Assembly: GCF_002014975.1 (NCBI RefSeq)
Contig: NZ_MUXV01000033.1
Span: 1 to 60,465 of the forward strand
DNA length: 60,465 bases
From: Moraxella bovis
GTDB lineage: Bacteria; Pseudomonadota; Gammaproteobacteria; Pseudomonadales; Moraxellaceae
Direction of reading: 5' to 3'
Of this stretch, positions 55,521 through 60,465 are shown piece after piece. Within the stretch, counting starts at the first letter, position 1; the number at the start of each line of letters is the position of its first letter. The position numbers were made by a program, and so were the translations under genes. Below the pieces are notes generated by a model. It did no database searches. It was given only the letters and a program-made list of their open reading frames with translations, and was not told the DNA's origin.

Positions 55521-56351
55521 TTATTTTTGTGTTAATATGAGTAATCTGTCATAAACCTCACTTTTTTTAATGCCTAATACATCCGCCACGATTGCACTTG
55601 CTTTTTTTGGTGGTAATTCTTTGGCAATGGCAAGTAGCCAGTCATCATAATCCGCCTTTTGTTCTTTTTGGGTATTACCTGCCACGACCAGCACAATCTC
55701 GCCACGTTGTTGGTTGGAGTCATTTTTTACAAATTCTAATAAATCAGCCAGCGGTAATTTTTTTATCGTCTCAAAGGTTTTGCTAATTTCACGGCACAAC
55801 GTGGCTTCTCGCTCACCGCCAAACACGTCCGCCATGTCGGATAGGCAATCTGTAATGCGGTGCGGTGCTTCATAAAAAATAAGCGTCTCAGTATGAGCTT
55901 GATACGCCTTTAAAGTCTCTATCCGCCCATGTTGTTTGGCGGGCAAAAACCCCACAAAACTAAACTTATCAGACGGCAAACCCGCCACAGACAACGCCCC
56001 GATGACCGCACACGCCCCGACAATCGGCACAACGGTGATGCTCTCATCATGGCACGCCTTCACCAGTCGATAACCAGGGTCAGAGATAAGCGGTGTGCCA
56101 GCGTCCGAGATAAGAGCAACCGATTGACCGCTTTGCAATCGCTCTATCAGCCGTGCCGTCTGTGTGTCGGCATTATGCTCATGATAGGCGGTGGTGGGCG
56201 TGGATATGTTAAAAAAACTTAATAATTTGGAACTTGTGCGAGTGTCTTCGCAGGCGATCACGTTCACGGATTTTAGGGTGTCAATCGCCCTTGCCGTCAT
56301 GTCGTTTAGATTGCCAATAGGGGTGGCAACGATATATAAAATGCCTGTCAT
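55521..56351 (-). CDS. rsmI: 16S rRNA (cytidine-1402-2'-O)-methyltransferase RsmI
   Basis: A 276-residue tetrapyrrole-methylase-fold enzyme. Signatures: YIVATPIGNLNDMTARAIDT, ACEDTRTSSKLL, ALISDAGTPLISDPGYRLVK, FVGFLPAKQHGR and FYEAPHRI. It methylates C1402 in the decoding centre. Followed by the family-2 palindrome rather than a standard terminator. Confidence 0.96.
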   Translation of the reverse strand: MTGILYIVATPIGNLNDMTARAIDTLKSVNVIACEDTRTSSKLLSFFNISTPTTAYHEHNADTQTARLIERLQSGQSVALISDAGTPLISDPGYRLVKACHDESITVVPIVGACAVIGALSVAGLPSDKFSFVGFLPAKQHGRIETLKAYQAHTETLIFYEAPHRITDCLSDMADVFGGEREATLCREISKTFETIKKLPLADLLEFVKNDSNQQRGEIVLVVAGNTQKEQKADYDDWLLAIAKELPPKKASAIVADVLGIKKSEVYDRLLILTQK

Positions 56352-56432
56352 TTTTTGCCTTTTTAATTTAAATAATGAGTGTTAATTTTATTTGGGCGAA
56401 TGTGATTTCCCCCTACAATAATTCACAAATTT

Positions 56433-57137
56433 TTAATTATCATTATTTAATTCTGTATTATCCAATTTATCATTTGCCAAATTTTCATTATCAAAATCCG
56501 CATTTTCTAAATTTAAGGTTTCGCCCAAATGTAGCCAATTGCCCAATACGTCCGCCAACTCATCAAGCCCTTCTTTATTTAATGCCGAAAACAGCTGAAT
56601 GGAAAATGGCAAGTCTAAGGCTTGCAGTTGTTTTTTGGTTTGTAGTAGAGCGGTTTTTTGAGCCCCACGTTTTAATTTATCCGCTTTGGTGAGTAACACA
56701 TGAACGGGCAAGTCGCCGTCCTTTGCCCAATGGAGCATTTGCTCATCAAAATACTTCAACGGGTGGCGAATGTCGGTCAGTAGAATTAGCCCCGTCAGAC
56801 TTTGACGGTTTACCAAATAATTTTCAAGCTCTTTTTGCCATTTGATTTTCATCCCTTCTGGCACTTGGGCGTAACCATAGCCCGGCAAATCCACGATACG
56901 ACTATCAGGCGAGCCGACATTAAAAAAGTTAATCATCTGCGTTCGCCCTGGGGTTTTGGACGAACGAGCGAGCTGTTTTTGGTGGGTGATGGTGTTAATG
57001 GCGGACGACTTGCCTGCATTAGACCGCCCTGCAAACGCCACTTCAAAGCCTGTATCAGGCGGGCAGAGTTTTAGGGTGGGGGCGGAGAGCGAAAAGGCGG
57101 TTTGGCGGATGATTTTTTGGTAGTCGGTGGTGGTCAT
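56433..57137 (-). CDS. engB: Ribosome biogenesis GTPase EngB (YihA/YsxC)
   Basis: A 234-residue GTPase: G1 GRSNAGKSS, G2 region SKTPGRTQMINFF, G3 DLPGYGYAQVPEG, G4 TKADK. It is needed for large-subunit assembly. The start at 57137 (MTTTDYQK) is chosen because the 61 codons upstream in frame are not EngB-like. About 25 extra acidic, Asn-rich residues at the C-terminus (NADFDNENLANDKLDNTELN) extend beyond the usual end. Confidence 0.93.
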   Translation of the reverse strand: MTTTDYQKIIRQTAFSLSAPTLKLCPPDTGFEVAFAGRSNAGKSSAINTITHQKQLARSSKTPGRTQMINFFNVGSPDSRIVDLPGYGYAQVPEGMKIKWQKELENYLVNRQSLTGLILLTDIRHPLKYFDEQMLHWAKDGDLPVHVLLTKADKLKRGAQKTALLQTKKQLQALDLPFSIQLFSALNKEGLDELADVLGNWLHLGETLNLENADFDNENLANDKLDNTELNNDN

Positions 57138-57353
57138 GATGTCAAATATAACTGCTAAAATGATAAAATAGTGTATCATGAAAGCCATAAAATAGCGATA
57201 AAAAACCCAAAGGGTAAATAAGTCGCATTCGGCATAGTTACCAAATATCTCTTGCAACTTGGCAAAAAACTTGCATAATACTTGCATAATAAAAGCATAA
57301 AGAGAAACAACCATTCTCACATTTATCCCAAATTACCCTTAGTGAGAGTTATT

Positions 57354-57650
57354 ATGTCAAAATTATTACAAATCGCCATTGCCAGTCTTACCCTAGTCAC
57401 CACAGGTGTAAGCCATGCCGATGTCGCCACCACTTACCAGAAAACCTGTGCCACCTGCCACGATAGCGGTGCCTTAAACGCCCCCAAAAAAGGCGACAAA
57501 GCCACATGGGATAGGCTAAAAGCCCAAAAAGGCATGGACACCTTAGTCAAAAACACCAAAAAAGGCATGCCCCAAATGCCCGCCAAGGGCTTGTGCCAAA
57601 CATGTAGCGATGATGAGTTTCGGGCATTGATTGACTACATGGCAAAATAA
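57354..57650 (+). CDS. Cytochrome c5 family protein
   Basis: A 98-residue periplasmic class I cytochrome: signal IAIASLTLVTTGVSHA, haem motif CATCH (KTCATCHDSG), axial Met in GMPQMPAKG, and the extra Cys pair CQTC found in c5. Start at 57354 so that the signal peptide begins MSKLLQ. It lies divergent from engB. Confidence 0.9.
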   Translation: MSKLLQIAIASLTLVTTGVSHADVATTYQKTCATCHDSGALNAPKKGDKATWDRLKAQKGMDTLVKNTKKGMPQMPAKGLCQTCSDDEFRALIDYMAK

Positions 57651-57711
57651 AAAAACTGGGGCATGTTTACCCAAACAGCAACATCATCTTTGGGTACATG
57701 CCCCAGTTTTA
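57651..57711 (+). terminator. Terminator of cytochrome c5
   Basis: AAAAACTGGGGCATGT paired with ACATGCCCCAGTTTT, with an inner CCCAAA/TTTGGG pair: an unusually long stem. Confidence 0.9.
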
Positions 57712-57835
57712 TGGCTTTTGTCAATCATAAGTTGATGATGGCTTGATTTGATAATTTTTTGTTAAAATCTCATCTTTTTGCAAAAAAATGTTGCCAAAAC
57801 CACAATTTTTGTAGGAAAATTTAGCGAAGTCTTGC

Positions 57836-57841
57836 TATAAT
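57836..57841 (+). promoter_or_regulatory. -10 element upstream of cytochrome c4
   Basis: TATAAT about 95 bases before the start; no good -35 (AGGAAA). Only the -10 is convincing. Confidence 0.45.
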
Positions 57842-57934
57842 AAGCAAGATTTACCCATTTGACTTTTAAAAGCCAAATAAAAAGATACAAAACCCAAGAC
57901 ACGGGGATTGCCCCGAAGTTAGTAGGAAATTGTT

Positions 57935-58636
57935 ATGAAAGCCATGAATTTGTCAGCCAAAGCCATGCTAACCAAAACGTTGCTCGCCACAGGTTTTGGT
58001 TTTGTCGCCTTGACCGCCACTGCCGCTCCAACTGTTCCTGCCTTTGACATCGAAGCAGGTAAAGCCATCGTAGATGCCAACTGTGCCGCTTGCCACGGTG
58101 CCAATGGTGTCTCGGTTGCCCCAGCTCAGCCAAATTTGGGCGGTCAAAACATCAAATACCTATACAAACAACTGGTCGATTTTAAAACAGGTGCCAGAAA
58201 AAATGGCATCATGCAGGCACAACTTGCAGGACTTACCCAGCAAGACCTTGCTAACGTAGCAGGATACTATGCCAGTCAAGCCCCGTGGCTACCAGGTTAT
58301 GGCAACAAAGCCACGAACGCCGCCGCCCAAAAACTCTACCTAGGTGGCGACAAGAGTCGTGGTATCATCCCTTGTGCAGGGTGCCATGACCCCAAAGGAG
58401 CAGGCAATGGCTGGGCGGCGTTCCCACGCATTGGCGGTCAGCATGCTACCTATATCTCAACTCAGCTAAAACTGTTCCGTGCCGCAGGTCGTGAAGATGA
58501 AGGTCTCATGGCAGAACAGGTTCGTACCAACGACTCTGCCAAAAAAGACGAAAAAGGCATGATGCAAATCGTGGCAGCCAAACTGTCTGATAAAGACATC
58601 AAGATGCTTTCTGAATTTATCAGTGCCGTTCACTGA
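57935..58636 (+). CDS. Dihaem cytochrome c4
   Basis: A 233-residue periplasmic protein: signal peptide (LLATGFGFVALTATAAPTVP), then two similar class I domains with haem motifs CAACH (about residue 47) and CAGCH (about residue 149) and axial Met residues in GIMQAQL and GLMAEQV. It passes electrons to terminal oxidases. It is placed after cytochrome c5, but each gene has its own terminator. Confidence 0.92.
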   Translation: MKAMNLSAKAMLTKTLLATGFGFVALTATAAPTVPAFDIEAGKAIVDANCAACHGANGVSVAPAQPNLGGQNIKYLYKQLVDFKTGARKNGIMQAQLAGLTQQDLANVAGYYASQAPWLPGYGNKATNAAAQKLYLGGDKSRGIIPCAGCHDPKGAGNGWAAFPRIGGQHATYISTQLKLFRAAGREDEGLMAEQVRTNDSAKKDEKGMMQIVAAKLSDKDIKMLSEFISAVH

Positions 58637-58663
58637 TTTGTCAGACTTAGACTTGTGTGTGAT

Positions 58664-58686
58664 AAAACCCCTTGATTGGGGTTTTG
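58664..58686 (+). terminator. Terminator of cytochrome c4
   Basis: AAAACCCC, TTGATT, GGGGTTTTG. It overlaps the region a longer version of the next gene would need for its start, so the later start is preferred there. Confidence 0.85.
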
Positions 58687-58759
58687 TCGTTGCTTGATTT
58701 TGCCCCTATTTAGTTTTTGCTTACCCTTATCCATCCTAATCGCCCAACCAGAGCTTGCT

Positions 58760-59854
58760 ATGTTATCTCGTTATACCGTGTTTTTTGTGGCATGTGCCTT
58801 ACCACTCTTATTTGCCCATCAGATTGCCCCGAGCATGGCTCATGAGCTAGATTTTTGGCTGTTGTGGATGATTGCCATGCTCGTGGTGGGTCTGCCCGTG
58901 TTATTTGCCGAGCTTGCCCTATCTGCTCGCAGTGGCGATGGTGTGTGGCTTGGCATGCAAAAGCTTACCCGTGAAGCCGATGCCAAGATGACATGGCGAG
59001 CTTTTGCAGGGCTGTCGGTGTTGGTCTCACTACTCATTAGTGCGACCATGACCGCACGCATTGGAACAGGACTTCATCAGCACCTACCCCAGCTCAACCT
59101 TAGTGTGCCAAGCGTTGGGCTTAGTGCAGGGGCGATGATAGTAGCACTCATCCTAAGCCTGCTCAAAACTCGCCTACTTGGGGTCGGGGTCATCATCGTC
59201 ATCATCGGTGGGCTTATCTCGCTCTTTGATGGCGGTCTAGCTAGCGGTGTGAGTGTGCCAACCATCACGTCTGTATCGCTTAGCGAGTGGGCAAAGGCGG
59301 TCTCTTTGGCACTACTCTCGGTGGGCGTGGGTACAGGTCTGTACTGGTTCTTGGGCGTGGACATGACCCGACAAGTCATGGATAAGAACAACAAAAAGCC
59401 CTTATCGGGATTGATATTGCCCATCTGGCTCACTCAGCTTGTGTTTGGGGCGTTTGCTCTGATGGTCGGCAGTGCCTTTGTCACGCCAACATCCTTTGCT
59501 GTGACGAGTGTGGGCATGCTGTTCATCGCCAGTTTCTTGGTGTACTATGCCATCAGTCAGCTCAAAATCCGCTTTGGACTCATCAAGGGCGTATCTGCTG
59601 GTATCGTGCTTGCCATGCTGTTATCCACCCTACCTGCCAACATCGCCCTAATGGCACTGGTCGTCATCAGTCTCTTGACGGTCGTTATCTTGGCGGTGTT
59701 CTCTGGCTTTGTGATGAAAATCAGCCATTTACGCAAAACTTTTAACTTTAAAAGCGAAGGGCGTTATAACATCTGGCGAGTGCTGGTGCGTATTGGCGTG
59801 CCACTTGCCATCATCATCGCACTCATCGGCTGGGTCGGGCAATGGCTACAATAA
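58760..59854 (+). CDS. Multi-pass membrane protein, sodium-dependent transporter-like
   Basis: A 364-residue protein with about ten helices. Segments such as VVGLPVLFAELALSARSGDG and LLSVGVGTGLYWFLGVDMTR recall the neurotransmitter:sodium symporter family (family motif G-x-P-x-x-x-x-E-x-x), but the protein is shorter than the usual 450 or more and the substrate site is not recognisable. Start 58760 (MLSRYTVF) is preferred because a longer frame from 58676 runs through the upstream terminator. It overlaps rnfH by 13 bases. Confidence 0.65.
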   Translation: MLSRYTVFFVACALPLLFAHQIAPSMAHELDFWLLWMIAMLVVGLPVLFAELALSARSGDGVWLGMQKLTREADAKMTWRAFAGLSVLVSLLISATMTARIGTGLHQHLPQLNLSVPSVGLSAGAMIVALILSLLKTRLLGVGVIIVIIGGLISLFDGGLASGVSVPTITSVSLSEWAKAVSLALLSVGVGTGLYWFLGVDMTRQVMDKNNKKPLSGLILPIWLTQLVFGAFALMVGSAFVTPTSFAVTSVGMLFIASFLVYYAISQLKIRFGLIKGVSAGIVLAMLLSTLPANIALMALVVISLLTVVILAVFSGFVMKISHLRKTFNFKSEGRYNIWRVLVRIGVPLAIIIALIGWVGQWLQ

Positions 59855-60189
59855 ACATCGCTTTGGCGTATGCAGACGGGGACAGGCACTACTATCAAGA
59901 ACTTATCCTGCCCCACGGAACAACCCTATACCAAGCCCTAGTTCATGCAGGCTGGCTGAGTCTGCCGACTTTTATCGACTTTGGGGCATGGTGCGACACG
60001 CACATGACTGCCGACCCTAGCCACAAGGCGTGGTATGTCGGCATATACAGCCAAAAAAAACGCTTAGACACGGTGCTGTCAGATGGCGATAGGGTGGAGA
60101 TTTATCGCCCCTTATACTACGACCCGATGGCACGACGCAAATGCAAATCCAAAGTTCGCCTAAAAAAGCTTGGCTATCGCCCGTTATAG
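59842..60189 (+). CDS. rnfH: RnfH family ubiquitin-fold protein
   Basis: A 115-residue beta-grasp protein: INIALAYADGDRHYYQELIL, then VGIYSQKKRLDTVLSDGDRV and EIYRPLYYDPMARRK, the RnfH signature. The basic C-terminus is usual. The family is often next to the SmpB/RatA/BamE genes; here it is coupled to the transporter-like gene instead. Function unsettled. Confidence 0.9.
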   Translation: MATINIALAYADGDRHYYQELILPHGTTLYQALVHAGWLSLPTFIDFGAWCDTHMTADPSHKAWYVGIYSQKKRLDTVLSDGDRVEIYRPLYYDPMARRKCKSKVRLKKLGYRPL

Positions 60190-60220
60190 CTTTTACAGAT
60201 AATAATTCTAAAAACCACAT

Positions 60221-60259
60221 AAAAAATCAGGCAAAGCATCCCACTTTGCCTGATTTTTT
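60221..60259 (+). terminator. Terminator of rnfH
   Basis: AAAAATCAGGCAAAG, loop, CTTTGCCTGATTTTTT. Confidence 0.92.
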
Positions 60260-60261
60260 AT

Positions 60262-60465
60262 CTAGCTTACTAGGGCGTACTTGCCCTTTGTATTTGCAAT
60301 GAAAAATGCCTGTTTAAAAAAGCAGGGGAATCGCACGTTTTTCAAGGAAAAAACAAAGGCTGTGAGTTTTCTATCAATCAAGTTTTTGACGATGAAAAAC
60401 AAGATTTGGCCATTTTTCATGCAAAAACGGTTGATTTATTTGTAAAATATACCCCACTCTCAACT
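60262..60465. repeat. Partial sequence related to the 122-bp inverted-repeat element
   Basis: GGGCGTACTTGCCCTTTGTA, TTTGCAATGAAAAATG and, further on, GGCCATTTTTCATGCAAAAA correspond to the complement of the element at 20297-20418, but with extra DNA between. No gene can be supported; it may continue beyond the window. Confidence 0.4.

Noticed and set aside
58676..58759. N-terminal extension of the transporter-like protein
   Set aside because: It would begin within the cytochrome c4 terminator and lacks a ribosome binding site; the start at 58760 is better.

Overview
The window looks like a chromosomal piece of a Moraxella-type gammaproteobacterium (Moraxellaceae). This is inferred from the general character of the housekeeping proteins, the clustered pst-pho-ppx locus, adjacent zapA/zapB and pilT/pilU, and AT-rich accessory DNA. 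No rRNA is present to fix the species.

Layout. 1-7.5 kb: the end of a type VI secretion (T6SS) operon (tagJ, tssE, tssF, tssG), running without a break into a proteasome-like protein, a free-standing VgrG tail, a probable phosphodiester-glycosidase effector and three tandem copies of a membrane protein that is probably its immunity protein. 7.5-9 kb: a decayed orphan toxin cassette (polymorphic toxin type 44-like) with a broken candidate immunity gene and a small MITE. 9.1-20.3 kb: tRNA-Gly, then the phosphate regulon on the minus strand (pstS-pstC-pstA-pstB-phoU-phoB-phoR-ppx) under a clear Pho box, and the divergent miaB.

20.5-32.5 kb is the most unusual part. It is a minus-strand array of RTX (type I secretion) proteins with paralogous N-terminal domains. 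They are interleaved with a family of small membrane proteins sharing a D-N-[IL]-x-x-G-C-[LM]-Y motif and with duplicated Sel1-like genes. Only one RTX gene (1240 aa) is intact; two are wrecks. Between successive small membrane genes sit 14-18 codon ORFs that begin like an RTX gene (MSNQI...). I read the array as repeated [small membrane protein -> RTX] units whose RTX bodies have been deleted, leaving a bank of probable orphan immunity genes. Hairpin repeats sit at several broken gene ends.

32.8-60.4 kb is mostly housekeeping: a class II amidotransferase, fur with its own Fur box, pilU/pilT, a PLP-binding protein, zapA/zapB, a UPF0149 protein, a zinc alcohol dehydrogenase, thrB, trhP, a probable defence pair (AAA ATPase plus a 177-aa partner) next to a VapBC-like module, an FKBP isomerase, a ferredoxin, YihY, a BepA-like protease, ltaE/yqeY, a DUF711 protein, rsmI, engB, cytochromes c5 and c4, a transporter-like protein and rnfH. 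At least three hairpin or MITE repeat families are scattered through the window.

The accessory blocks share one theme, which is antagonism between bacteria: a T6SS effector with amplified immunity, a decayed toxin cassette, an RTX/immunity bank and a candidate phage-defence pair. All functions are inferred from reading the sequence; no database search was run.
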